Assembly (NCBI GenBank): GCA_013388435.1
Contig: JACAFE010000069.1
Location: forward strand, 1-59,026
Reading direction: 5' to 3'
DNA length: 59,026 bases
Origin: Nitrospirota bacterium
GTDB taxonomy: Bacteria; Nitrospirota; Thermodesulfovibrionia; Thermodesulfovibrionales; SM23-35
Below the pieces are notes generated by a model that made no database searches, was not told where the DNA came from, and worked only from the letters and a program-made list of their open reading frames with translations. The position numbers and the translations under genes were made by a program. Positions 8,845 to 18,556 of this stretch are shown in pieces. Each line of letters starts with the position of its first letter. The first letter of the stretch is position 1.

Positions 8845-9591
8845 ATGAAAAGAGTTTTCAAATTATTCATCTCAAATGTCTTAATTATTTTTTGGGTGTT
8901 TTCTTCCATAAATGTTTTTGCCGAACCCTTCAAATTGCCGGAAAAATTTGTTTACGAACTTACATGGACAGGAATAAAAGCTGGAACAGCAACCCTCGGT
9001 ATTACAAAAGACGGAGAAAAATATAAAATTGTTTCAACGGCAGAATCTGCTGATTGGGTCTCTTTTTTCTATACTGTTGAAGACAGAGCAGAAAGCATAA
9101 TAATTAAATCTGATAACAAAGAATGGGCAAGGCCTGTAAATTATAAACTAAAAATCAGAGAGGGAAAACACAGAAAAAACAAGGAAGTTATTTTTAACAC
9201 AAACAATAAAAAAGCGACTTATATAGATCATTTAAGCAATGAAAAAAAGGAATACGATATTCCTGAGTCTGTATATGATCCGATATCAAGTTTTTATTAT
9301 GTAAGGACTTTGCCCCTGCTTGTTGGAGAATCGGTATATGTAACAGTTTTTGATAGTAAAAAAATATGGAACGTTGAGGTACAGGTTCTAAGAAAAGAAA
9401 AAGTGATACTTCCAGCAGGAACATTCAATACCATATTGATAAAACCAATTTTAAAGTCTGAGGGTATTTTTTCACGTAAAGGAGATATATTTATCTGGCT
9501 TACTGATGATAACAAGCGTTTGCCTGTAAAAATGCAGACCAGAGTTGCAGTGGGTTCGGTTATAGCAACAATGAAAGAAGGTTATTATTAA
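8845..9591 (+). CDS. DUF3108 domain secreted protein
   Basis: The 248-residue product has an N-terminal basic/hydrophobic segment (MKRVFKLFISNVLIIFWVF) ending at NVFAEP, a plausible signal peptide cleaved near residue 27. The mature part opens with FVYELTWTGIKAGTATLGI, the recognisable start of DUF3108, a beta-rich domain of periplasmic or outer-membrane-associated proteins, and continues with YDPISSFYYVR and a VPAGTF-like LPAGTFNT segment. The molecular function of the family is not established. It is followed 55 bases later by msbA, so a link to envelope or LPS export is possible but is inference. A near-palindrome around TTAATGCAaataaTGCATTTAA sits in the gap between the two genes. Confidence 0.85.
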   Translation: MKRVFKLFISNVLIIFWVFSSINVFAEPFKLPEKFVYELTWTGIKAGTATLGITKDGEKYKIVSTAESADWVSFFYTVEDRAESIIIKSDNKEWARPVNYKLKIREGKHRKNKEVIFNTNNKKATYIDHLSNEKKEYDIPESVYDPISSFYYVRTLPLLVGESVYVTVFDSKKIWNVEVQVLRKEKVILPAGTFNTILIKPILKSEGIFSRKGDIFIWLTDDNKRLPVKMQTRVAVGSVIATMKEGYY

Positions 9592-9646
9592 TGCAAATAA
9601 TGCATTTAATCTTTTAAGGAAAGTTTAATAAAATTTTTATATTGAC

Positions 9647-11356
9647 ATGCAAATCATAAAAAAACTGATTGAACTTATAAAGCCATACTGGCGAAGAATT
9701 TTTGCTGGAATTATCTTGAGTCTCTGTGTTTCAGGAATCACAGGTGCAATCGCATGGTCTGTTAAACCAGCAGTGGATGAAATTATAGTAGGTAAGAAAT
9801 ATGAATATTTTATTTTCCTGCCAGTAGGTGTATTTATTCTTTTTGCTGTAAAAGGGCTTTTAAGTTTTGGTCAAATATATCTAATGAAATCATCCGGTAT
9901 GAAATTAGTGAGAGACACGAGAAACAGACTTTATAATCATATTTTATATTTACCTTTAAGCCATTTTCAGAGGGAATCATCAGGCATGATTATATCAAGG
10001 GTAATGAATGATGTGGAAAACTTAAATGGATTAGTATCAGAAGTCATAAAAACATTTGTAATTGAAGTGCCTACAGTAATTTTCCTTCTCGGAATTGCAC
10101 TTTATAGAAAATGGGAACTTACTTTAATGACTTTATTACTTTTACCTTTACTTGCTTACAGCACGAAAAAATTTGGTAAAGGCGTTAAGAGAAAAAGAAA
10201 AGAAGCCCAGAGAAAATTGTCTTTTTTAACACATAGATTAAATGAAAGCATCCAGGGTGCAAGAATAATAAAAGTTTTTAACCGTGAAAATATAATGGGG
10301 ATGAAATTTATTAAAGAAAACCAGAGATATTACAGAGAATTAAGCCGTGTAATTAAGCTCAAAGAATTTACAAAACTTATAATTGATATTGTAACCGGTC
10401 TTGGAATAGCGTTTGCTCTTGGATACGGAGGTTATATGATTAAGAATGGAGTAATAACATCTGGTGACTTTTTCTCAATACTTGCAGCTGTTTATATGAT
10501 GTTTTCTCCTGTTAAAAAACTCGGGGAAGCTTATGGTGTTTTACAGGAATCAAGAGCATCTCTGGAAAGAATTGATACATTGTTAAATACTCCATATGAG
10601 CATAAAGGCAATTTAAAAATTGACGGGTTCAAGGATTCTATATGCTTTGAAAATGTATCCTTTGCATTCTCTGGAAATCCAACTCCGGTTTTAATTGATA
10701 TTAACCTTGTGATAAAACGTGGAGAAATGATAGCAATTGTTGGAAGAAGCGGGGTCGGCAAATCAACACTCGTTGATTTGATACCAAGATTTTATATTCC
10801 TACATCAGGGAGAATTCTTTTAGACAACCATCCTTTAAATGACATTGAACTTCAATCTTTAAGAGAACAGATAGCTATAGTAAGTCAGGATATAATTCTT
10901 TTCAATGACACGGTATCTGAAAATATAGCATTTGGAAGACCGGGTGCAATAGAAAGTGAGATAATAAATGCTGCAAAACTCGCTTATGCTGATGAATTCA
11001 TCCAGCAAATGCCCGAGGGTTATAATACTATCATAGGTGAAAGAGGGATGAAGCTTTCAGGTGGGCAACGTCAAAGAATTGCGATAGCAAGAGCAATACT
11101 TAAAAACCCGCCAATTTTAATTCTTGATGAGGCAACATCCTCTCTTGATTCAGTATCCGAAGCAATTGTGCAGAAAGCTCTTGATGAACTCATGAAAGGG
11201 CGTACAACAATAGTTATTGCTCACAGGCTTTCAACTATAAAAAACGCTGACCGAATTCTGATAATTGAAAAGGGAAGAATCACAGACATCGGCAGACATG
11301 AAGAACTTATAGAAAGAAGCATGTCTTACAGGGAGTTATATCAGGCATTTTCCTGA
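9647..11356 (+). CDS. msbA: Lipid A export ABC transporter, permease/ATPase MsbA-like
   Basis: A 569-residue half-transporter: residues 1-310 form a six-helix type IV exporter domain, and residues about 330-569 the nucleotide-binding domain. Walker A GRSGVGKST (366-374), Q-loop Q414, signature LSGGQ (470-474), Walker B LILDEA (491-496) and H-loop H526 are intact. The Gly-rich VSQDIILFNDTV segment and overall length match MsbA, which flips lipid A-core across the inner membrane of Gram-negative bacteria; other lipid or peptide exporters of the same class cannot be excluded. Elsewhere in the window LptE and the LapAB protein also belong to the LPS pathway, which supports the MsbA reading. No lpxK neighbour is present. 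Confidence 0.85.
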   Translation: MQIIKKLIELIKPYWRRIFAGIILSLCVSGITGAIAWSVKPAVDEIIVGKKYEYFIFLPVGVFILFAVKGLLSFGQIYLMKSSGMKLVRDTRNRLYNHILYLPLSHFQRESSGMIISRVMNDVENLNGLVSEVIKTFVIEVPTVIFLLGIALYRKWELTLMTLLLLPLLAYSTKKFGKGVKRKRKEAQRKLSFLTHRLNESIQGARIIKVFNRENIMGMKFIKENQRYYRELSRVIKLKEFTKLIIDIVTGLGIAFALGYGGYMIKNGVITSGDFFSILAAVYMMFSPVKKLGEAYGVLQESRASLERIDTLLNTPYEHKGNLKIDGFKDSICFENVSFAFSGNPTPVLIDINLVIKRGEMIAIVGRSGVGKSTLVDLIPRFYIPTSGRILLDNHPLNDIELQSLREQIAIVSQDIILFNDTVSENIAFGRPGAIESEIINAAKLAYADEFIQQMPEGYNTIIGERGMKLSGGQRQRIAIARAILKNPPILILDEATSSLDSVSEAIVQKALDELMKGRTTIVIAHRLSTIKNADRILIIEKGRITDIGRHEELIERSMSYRELYQAFS

Positions 11357-11480
11357 ATATGTTTTAAAATTTTTTCTATAATAACCTCGCGACAATCCAT
11401 TTTAAAGAAATTTTGAATTCCCCCGGACAATGTTTTAAACTTGATGTAACTTTAATGGTTTATTCTTCAAGTTATTCGGG

Positions 11481-11726
11481 TTAAATTATATCAGCATGAT
11501 ATTCCTGTAAAGACTTAATTTCACTCGTCTTGTTTTTATAAGCTTCAGTTCCACGACTTGCAGCTATGCCAGCAGCTAATGTAGTTATGTATAGAATTTT
11601 GTATTTAACCGCTGATTTGCGTATATAAGAATCATCATGCTTGCCGAGTTTTCCGCTCGGAGTATTAATTATCAGATGTATTTCTTTATTTTTTATTGCA
11701 TCAACTATATTTGGCCTGCCTTCATT
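11481..11726 (-). pseudogene. Remnant of a second carB (C-terminal MGS domain)
   Basis: On the minus strand, codons from 11726 down to TAA at 11481-11483 read NEGRPNIVDAIKNKEIH, then LIINTPSGK, YIRKSAVKY, YITTLAAG and finally SLQEYHADII, which is the C-terminal MGS domain of CarB. A TAG codon sits immediately upstream in frame, and the sequence KFLKDN, which belongs to the same domain, appears just upstream in another frame with the connecting part lost. There is no start codon or room for the other ~990 residues. The copy differs at many positions from the carB end at 1-264, so it is an old paralogue or transferred copy rather than a recent duplication. It occupies the only long gene-free gap here (11357-11844); I see no other gene in the rest of that gap. 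Confidence 0.85.
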
Positions 11727-11844
11727 CTATTGTCTTTTAAAAATTTATAGTTCTGCTTTTCCCGAGCATTATTAAGAAATTTCTCGATTAAAATAAGTAT
11801 ATCTTAATCGTAAATTCAAAAAATTTTAAGATTAATGACAAATT

Positions 11845-14484
11845 TTAGTGTGCTTCAGCCCAATTTTTGCCAGTATGAATATCAACAATAAGTGGAACAT
11901 TCAGACTTACAACATTTTCCATTTCTTCTTTAATAATGTCAATAACTGTATTTAATTCATGAGGAGGTGATTCAAATAAAAGTTCATCATGGACCTGTAA
12001 AATCATTTTTGTTTTAAATCCCTCTTTATTGAATTTATCATGTATTTTTATCATGGCGAGTTTGATAATATCTGCGGCAGTGCCCTGAACAGGTGTGTTT
12101 ATAGCAAGCCTTTCACCCTGTTGCCTGATGCTGTTGTTTGTGCTAAAAATTTCAGGAATAGCTCTTTTTCTGCCAAAAAGAGTCGAAACAAATCCATTAC
12201 ATCTTGCATCACTTATGCAATTATCCATATAGATTTTTACTCCTGGATGTCTCTTGAAATATTTCTCAATATAATCTCTTGCCTCTTCAGTTGATATTCC
12301 GAGAGATTGTGACAATCCGAATGGAGATATGCCATAAATAATTCCAAAATTAACTGTTTTTGCCATTCTACGCGCATCAGGACTTATTTTCTCTATAGGT
12401 ATATTGAATATCTCTGATGCTGTTCTTGCATGAATATCAATTTTATCTTTAAATGCATTTATTAGACCTTCATCTCCGCTTAAATGTGCAAGAATTCTTA
12501 ACTCAACCTGAGAATAATCTGCTGATATAAGAAGATTTTCTCCTTCGGAAATAAAAGCTTCCCTGATTCGTTTTCCCCAATCTCCTTTTACAGGAATATT
12601 CTGGAGATTGGGCTCGCTGCTGCTTAACCTGCCGGTTGCGGTAACTGTTTGATTAAATGAGGTGTGAATCCTTCCGGTAATTGGATTAATAAGACCCGGA
12701 AGAACATCTATATAAGTAGTTTTTATTTTGCTCAGGCTTCGATAATCGAGAATTTCGCGCGGTAGTTCATGATAATTAGCAAGCTCCTCAAGCACGCTCA
12801 TCTCTGTTGAATAACCGGTTTTTTTCTTTTTGCCCGGTTGAAGTCCGAGGTTTTCAAATAATATCCTGCTCAGTTGTTTTGGAGAATTTATATTAAACTC
12901 CTCTCCAGCAATAAAATATATTCTTCTTTTTATAGACTCCATTTCTGATTCAATTTCTTTTGAAAATCCATTAAGTATAACAGGATTAATCTTAATCCCT
13001 GTCATCTCCATATCAGCAAGCACCTTTATCAAAGGCATTTCAATGGTCTTATAAAGAGGCTCGATATTCTGTTTACGTATTTCTTCAAAAAGAATTTCTT
13101 TAAGTTCAAAACTCAATAAAGCGTCATTACAGGCGTAAGAAGCTGCTTCAGCCAGAGATACTTCTGCGAATGTTTTTTTATTTCCAAGCACTTCTGTAAA
13201 AGGTTTTTTCTGTTTTGAGAGATATAAATTTGCCGTATCTTCAAGATTGTGTCCGGATTTATTGGGATTAAGCAGGTATGAAGCCAGCATGGTGTCATAT
13301 AATACGCCTTTTGTGGTTATATCTTCTTTTTGTAATATTTCAATGTCATATTTAAGATTGTGTCCTGTTTTGGGTATATCTTTATCTTCGAGCAAAGGTC
13401 TTAGAATTTCAAAAACTGATTTTTTATCAAGCTGTTTCGGGACTTCAGGATATGAATGACCGAGAGGGATATAGTATCCTTTGTCTTTATTAAAACAAAG
13501 AGCAATCCCGACAATATCCGCAGAAATCGGATTTCTATCTGTTGCTTCTATATCAAAAGCAAAACCATTTTTTAATTCTATAATCAGGTCCAGAAGTTTT
13601 TCTGTTTCAAGTATAATCTCATAATTAATCAAATCTGTTTTTGAAGGGATGTGTTTCATAAGACTGCTGAATTCAAATTCAACAAAAAGATTTCTGAGCG
13701 AATCCCATTCAGGTTCTGACAGACCGAGGTCCTTCAAATCATCTTCAATGGGAACAGATGTGTCAATGGTAGCAAGCTGCAAACTTAATGTGATAAGATT
13801 GGTATTTTCAGAAATTAATCTTCTTAATTTCTCCTTTTTAATCTTTTCCGGATATTTTAAAAGCTCGCCGATATTTTTAAATTGCTGAAGCAATTCTTTT
13901 GCTGTTTTTTCGCCAATCCCCTTAACTCCAGGTATATTGTCAACTGCATCTCCTGTAAGAGCCATAAATTCAGGTATTCTTTCAGGTGTTATACCATAAC
14001 GTTCAATAGTATATGATTTATCAAGTACTCTGTCTTTCATGGGGTCGTATATTTTGATTTTATCATCAACGAGCTGGAGCATGTCCTTATCTCCTGTGAC
14101 TATATAAACTTCTTTGCCCGAATCTGCTGCTTTTTTTGCAATAGTGCCGATTATATCATCGGCTTCATATCCGGGAATTTCAAAAGTCTTTATTTTTAGA
14201 GCTGAAATAATTCTTCTAATATGTGGTAGCTGCTGTATAAGATCAGAAGGAGCTTCAGGTCTATTTGCTTTATATTCAATAAAAAGTCTGTGTCTTTCAG
14301 TTGGTATGGGAGAATCAAATGAAATAGCTATTTCATCAGGCTTTTTCTCACGAATAATCTTAAGAAGCATATTGGTAAAGCCGAAAATAGCATTTGTTGG
14401 AAAGCCTTTGGAATTTGTGAGCTCCCTGATGGCATAATATGCTCTGTACACATAAGAATTCCCGTCAATTAGATAAAGTTTCAC
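11845..14484 (-). CDS. polA: DNA polymerase I
   Basis: PolA fills gaps and removes RNA primers during replication and repair. The 879-residue protein has all three domains. The 5'-3' exonuclease spans about 1-290, starting MKLYLIDGNSYVYRAYYAI with metal-binding acids in EADD (107-110) and TGDKDML (130-136). The 3'-5' proofreading domain spans about 300-470; it looks active because DIE (D311, E313), D380 in HNLKYD and D454 in YACND are all present. The polymerase domain follows, with motif A ADYSQVELR and motif C QVHDELLFE near the C-terminus. The start ATG at 14484 gives the canonical N-terminus. The gene stands alone; a short repeat copy at 14507-14547 lies just upstream. Confidence 0.97.
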   Translation of the reverse strand: MKLYLIDGNSYVYRAYYAIRELTNSKGFPTNAIFGFTNMLLKIIREKKPDEIAISFDSPIPTERHRLFIEYKANRPEAPSDLIQQLPHIRRIISALKIKTFEIPGYEADDIIGTIAKKAADSGKEVYIVTGDKDMLQLVDDKIKIYDPMKDRVLDKSYTIERYGITPERIPEFMALTGDAVDNIPGVKGIGEKTAKELLQQFKNIGELLKYPEKIKKEKLRRLISENTNLITLSLQLATIDTSVPIEDDLKDLGLSEPEWDSLRNLFVEFEFSSLMKHIPSKTDLINYEIILETEKLLDLIIELKNGFAFDIEATDRNPISADIVGIALCFNKDKGYYIPLGHSYPEVPKQLDKKSVFEILRPLLEDKDIPKTGHNLKYDIEILQKEDITTKGVLYDTMLASYLLNPNKSGHNLEDTANLYLSKQKKPFTEVLGNKKTFAEVSLAEAASYACNDALLSFELKEILFEEIRKQNIEPLYKTIEMPLIKVLADMEMTGIKINPVILNGFSKEIESEMESIKRRIYFIAGEEFNINSPKQLSRILFENLGLQPGKKKKTGYSTEMSVLEELANYHELPREILDYRSLSKIKTTYIDVLPGLINPITGRIHTSFNQTVTATGRLSSSEPNLQNIPVKGDWGKRIREAFISEGENLLISADYSQVELRILAHLSGDEGLINAFKDKIDIHARTASEIFNIPIEKISPDARRMAKTVNFGIIYGISPFGLSQSLGISTEEARDYIEKYFKRHPGVKIYMDNCISDARCNGFVSTLFGRKRAIPEIFSTNNSIRQQGERLAINTPVQGTAADIIKLAMIKIHDKFNKEGFKTKMILQVHDELLFESPPHELNTVIDIIKEEMENVVSLNVPLIVDIHTGKNWAEAH

Positions 14485-14506
14485 GACAGAAGATTATAAC
14501 TTATTT

Positions 14507-14547
14507 GACCCTGATAATACAGACCTCGGAAAAATTTTATTTTTCGT
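14507..14547 (+). repeat. Intergenic repeat copy related to the element at 33849-33922
   Basis: The segment beginning GACCCTGATAATACAGAC matches AACCCAGATAATGCAGAC at 33851-33868 at 15 of 18 positions, and both continue into an AT-rich block of the type AAAAATTTATTTT followed by CG. Here the AT block also forms a small inverted repeat (CGGAAAAAT against ATTTTTCG). It lies between purL and polA, both on the minus strand, and could help end purL transcription. The call rests on alignment by eye. Confidence 0.4.
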
Positions 14548-14575
14548 AACACCTTGTATTGTTTCAGATGCCTTT

Positions 14576-17500
14576 TTAGCTCATACACCATTTTAATGCA
14601 TTCTGGAACATTTTTAGCCAGGGTGAAGCTTTGAGGTTTTTCCATTCTTCAGGCATATATGCCCACTGCCATTTAAGGAATACTCTCTCGGGGTGGGGCA
14701 TCATGGCAAGGTGTCTTCCATCCTGTGAACATAAGGCAGTTATCCCATAAGGTGAACCATTAGGATTAAAAGGATAAATTTCTGTTTCTTTGTTTTTGTC
14801 ATCAACATATCTTATTGGAGCAAGTTTTTGTTGTACTACTTCCTTTAACATTTTTTCGTCAGGGAAATAAAGTCTTCCTTCTCCATGAGCAATCCATATG
14901 CCAAGAACAGAGCCTGCCATATCTTTAAGCATAATTGAAGGGCTTTCGAGTATTTTAACAGTCGAAAATCTTGATTCAAACCTGCCTGATTTATTCCTGA
15001 TAAATCTTGGCTGTATTCTGTCAGAAATGCCTTTCCATGGCACCCATCCAAGAAGTGCCATTAACTGACATCCATTGCATACCCCGAGGCTAAAAGTGTC
15101 TTTTCTTTCATAAAAATCTACAAATTGTTCGTAAAGTTTTTGATTGAACCTTATAGTTCCAGCCCAACCCTTAGCAGAATCGAGAACATCAGCATAACTG
15201 AATCCCCCAACAAAAACAATTCCCCTGAACTCATTAAGATTTATTCTTTCTTCAAGCAAATCTGTCATGGTAACATCCCAGACATCGAACCCTGCTGCAA
15301 AGAAAGCAGATGTCATTTCCCTGTCACCGTTACTTCCCTCTTCCCTTAAAATAGCAACCTTTGGTTTGATATATTTTCCTGAAAAAATATCAGATGTCTC
15401 CTCAGGAACAAATGAAATATTGTAACAGGGTCCTTCTCTATCAAAAATAGCTTTTTTCTCGATTTCAACGCATTCAGGATTTGCCTGCAATTTATCGAGC
15501 TGATAACTTGTTTCTTCCCATATGTTTCTTAGAATACGCATGTCTTCATTTAATACAATTTCATTGTTGACAGATATCGAGATATTTTTATCTTTAACAG
15601 TTTCACCTATTATCTGATAAGGTATATTGTTTGAATTTAAGATTGAAACTATTTCATTCTCATTTTCAGGCATATACTCAATGACCATCCCTGTTTCTTC
15701 AGAAAATAAAACTGATAGGAAGTTATTGGCTGAAGGTGTATAAATCCCTGATTTTTTACCCTCTTGCATTCTGCATTTTTTGTTTTGTATCTGAATTTTT
15801 ATCCCGCAATTGCCACCAAAAGCCATCTCAAGCAATGTGACAACCAGTCCACCATCACTTCTGTCATGACCTGCAAGAATTAAATCCATATCAATCATTT
15901 TCTGAACAGAATTAAAAGCATTCTTTAATACCACAATGTTATCAACATCAGGACATTCATTCCCGATTTGTTTATAACATTGGGCTAATGCTGAGCCGCC
16001 AGCTCTGCATTTGCCTTCAGCAATATCTATAAAAATAAGCTTGCTCAAACCGGGTCTCTTTATATCCGGTGTTATAACTTTCGAAATATCAGGACAAGTC
16101 GCATAAGCTGAAATAACAAGTGTGCCAGGAGATTTTACAATTTCGGTCTTTCCATCTTTATCAACAACTTTTGCAGCCATTGAAAGACTGTCTTTTCCTC
16201 CATCTATTGCAATACCGAGTTCGCATAAAATATTTTTCAATGCTTCTGCAGCGTCATATATATTAGCTCCTTCTCCAGGAAGTTTTGCTGCCCACATCCA
16301 GTTTCCAGAACATTTAATATCCTGAAGTGAGCTTATTTTTGCCCATACTATGTTTGTAAGTGCTTCAGCAACGCACATTCTTGCCATAGCAGAAGGATTT
16401 ATCAATCCTTTTATGGGCTGCTCTCCAATAGATATTGCTATTCCTGTTTTAGAAAAATGACTTTGGGCAACAACAGCAACATCCGATAAGGTTAACTGCA
16501 ACGGACCAGTGCACTGCTGTCTTGCAATAAGTCCTGTTACCGAGCGATCAACCTTGTTTGTAAGAAATCTTTTTGATCCAACTGAAACCAGTCTGAGTAC
16601 TCTATCAAGAGCTTCTCTTACTTTCAGGTTCTGTGGAAATTCAAGAGGTTTATTATTTCCGTCAATGCGTTTTATATCAAAAGTTTTTTGTGGCATGTCT
16701 CCAAGTATTTTCGAAAGTTCAAGATTTACCGGAGTGCTCCCGTCAAGCTCGTCGTAAAGAACTATAAAACCATCACCTGTAATTTCACCAATAACAGCAC
16801 AGGGGACTTTTTCTCTTGAACATATTTCAGTAAAAAAATTCAGGTCTTCTTTCCTTAATAGTAAAGCATCCTGCTCCTGATATTCAGCACCCCAGATTTC
16901 AAGAACCGATAATGTATTATCTCCAAGATGTATCTTTCTTATATTAATTTTTGCGCCTTCTGGATAAATAATCTCCTTAATGACATTGCAATTCCCACCC
17001 GCTCCCTGATCATGAATACTTATAATGGGATTATTATTCCCCATTTCTACACATGCCCTTATTACGCGGTTCACTTTCTGCTCCATTTCAGCATCCCCGC
17101 GTTGCACAGCGCTAAAATCAAGTTCAGCTATATTTTCACCCTGAATCATGCTTGAAGCTGCTCCTCCACCTATGCCTATCCTGTAAGCCGGTCCACCAAT
17201 TTTTATAACAAGCATGCCTTTTTCAGGATGACCTTTCTCACAATGTCTCTCATCAATCTGCCCTACTCCTCCAGTGAACATAATTGGTTTTATCCATTCT
17301 CTTCTTTCTCCGTCAGGCATTTTTAGTCCAAATGATCTTGTGAAACCCTGAATGATGGGTTCTCCAAACTTGTTTCCGTAATCAGAAGCACCATTGCTTG
17401 CTTCAATTTCAATCTGTAAAGGGGAGGCAAGGTTTGAAGGATAATTAAAAGAAGAATCTTCCCATGGCATACTGTATCCAGGAATTAAAAGATTGCCAAC

Positions 17501-18556
17501 ACAATAAGCAGCAGTTCCCGCGATGACAAGACTGCCCCTTCCAGTTGCGTGTACATCTCTAATTCTACCTCCTGTCCCTGTTTCAGCTCCTGGAAATGGT
17601 GCGACCCCTGTCGGAAAATTGTGAGTTTCCGCAGTAAATATAGGATAGTAACAAAGCTCTGTCATTTTTAGACATGATGGCTTGCCCGGACTCGATGGAA
17701 TAATAGTAAAAACCGAATAGCCTTTAATAGCGCTTGAATTATCTTTGAAGGCTATAACGCTGTTTGATGGATTTTTTTCCAGAGGCTCTTTAATTATTTC
17801 CATCAATGTGTAAGGCATTTCCTTTCCATCAATAATCAGTTTGCCTTTGAAAAACCAATGGCGTGAATGTTCACTATTTGACTGACCGAGATCAAAACAT
17901 TCGACATTCGTAGGATTTCTTCCTATATGTTTAACGAACAGATTGTAATAATAATCTATATCCCATTCATCAAGTCCGAGTCCCATATCAATGTTTATTT
18001 TTCTTAAAGCATCCTTGCCCTCCTCAATAAGCGGCACAGTGCAAACTTTTTCAGGTTTTAACCCGGTTTCAAAGGTTTGTAGAGGTTCAAAATACTCGCA
18101 TTCTGTCATCCTATCATGAATTAAATTCAGAAAAGTTTGAATCAAATAAGTCCTAAAAATATCTTCAAAGGTATTCAGGATGAGTTTATATCTTCTTGAA
18201 CGCTCAATTCTTTTTATTTTGTGAAGTCCGCAAGCGCGGCAGATTGAAACAGCATTTGTTGACCATGCTGTAGTGAAATTCATACGGGGACCAACTTCAA
18301 TAATATGGGAATTAACCATTTCTTTTGTAAGAAAACTTTTGTCGCTAAAATTATCAGGTTCAAATGTTTCTGATAAAAGCCATTTTAATTTCAGAAACTC
18401 TTCATCTGTAAGGTATTCGGAAATTTCAATATTAAAACAGTATTCTGTCTCAATCTCCTGCACATTGAAGAAACCTTTAGACTTTAAAGAAGACAACAAG
18501 GAATTTTTCCCTGAAGTGTTTAAAATTGGTTTACGGTAATAGTGAAGTAATTTCAT
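14576..18556 (-). CDS. purL: Phosphoribosylformylglycinamidine synthase, large fused form (PurL with glutaminase domain)
   Basis: This enzyme makes FGAM from FGAR, glutamine and ATP in purine synthesis. At 1326 residues it is the proteobacterial/eukaryotic single-chain type: an N-terminal PurS-like region, two AIR-synthase-like ATP domains (for example ETHNFPTGVAPFPGAETGTG and the DRSVTGLIARQQCTGP region) and a C-terminal class I glutamine amidotransferase. The glutaminase triad is visible as Cys in GVCNGCQLM and His/Glu in MMPHPERVF. The start codon directly abuts the purB stop codon (TAAATG), so purB and purL are translationally coupled. Having the fused form means separate purQ and purS genes are not required. 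Confidence 0.96.
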   Translation of the reverse strand: MKLLHYYRKPILNTSGKNSLLSSLKSKGFFNVQEIETEYCFNIEISEYLTDEEFLKLKWLLSETFEPDNFSDKSFLTKEMVNSHIIEVGPRMNFTTAWSTNAVSICRACGLHKIKRIERSRRYKLILNTFEDIFRTYLIQTFLNLIHDRMTECEYFEPLQTFETGLKPEKVCTVPLIEEGKDALRKINIDMGLGLDEWDIDYYYNLFVKHIGRNPTNVECFDLGQSNSEHSRHWFFKGKLIIDGKEMPYTLMEIIKEPLEKNPSNSVIAFKDNSSAIKGYSVFTIIPSSPGKPSCLKMTELCYYPIFTAETHNFPTGVAPFPGAETGTGGRIRDVHATGRGSLVIAGTAAYCVGNLLIPGYSMPWEDSSFNYPSNLASPLQIEIEASNGASDYGNKFGEPIIQGFTRSFGLKMPDGERREWIKPIMFTGGVGQIDERHCEKGHPEKGMLVIKIGGPAYRIGIGGGAASSMIQGENIAELDFSAVQRGDAEMEQKVNRVIRACVEMGNNNPIISIHDQGAGGNCNVIKEIIYPEGAKINIRKIHLGDNTLSVLEIWGAEYQEQDALLLRKEDLNFFTEICSREKVPCAVIGEITGDGFIVLYDELDGSTPVNLELSKILGDMPQKTFDIKRIDGNNKPLEFPQNLKVREALDRVLRLVSVGSKRFLTNKVDRSVTGLIARQQCTGPLQLTLSDVAVVAQSHFSKTGIAISIGEQPIKGLINPSAMARMCVAEALTNIVWAKISSLQDIKCSGNWMWAAKLPGEGANIYDAAEALKNILCELGIAIDGGKDSLSMAAKVVDKDGKTEIVKSPGTLVISAYATCPDISKVITPDIKRPGLSKLIFIDIAEGKCRAGGSALAQCYKQIGNECPDVDNIVVLKNAFNSVQKMIDMDLILAGHDRSDGGLVVTLLEMAFGGNCGIKIQIQNKKCRMQEGKKSGIYTPSANNFLSVLFSEETGMVIEYMPENENEIVSILNSNNIPYQIIGETVKDKNISISVNNEIVLNEDMRILRNIWEETSYQLDKLQANPECVEIEKKAIFDREGPCYNISFVPEETSDIFSGKYIKPKVAILREEGSNGDREMTSAFFAAGFDVWDVTMTDLLEERINLNEFRGIVFVGGFSYADVLDSAKGWAGTIRFNQKLYEQFVDFYERKDTFSLGVCNGCQLMALLGWVPWKGISDRIQPRFIRNKSGRFESRFSTVKILESPSIMLKDMAGSVLGIWIAHGEGRLYFPDEKMLKEVVQQKLAPIRYVDDKNKETEIYPFNPNGSPYGITALCSQDGRHLAMMPHPERVFLKWQWAYMPEEWKNLKASPWLKMFQNALKWCMS

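Noticed and set aside
11481-11726. A live small MGS-domain (methylglyoxal synthase-like) gene
   Set aside because: An in-frame TAG lies directly before the conserved part, no start codon or ribosome site is present, and the adjacent domain piece is in another frame.
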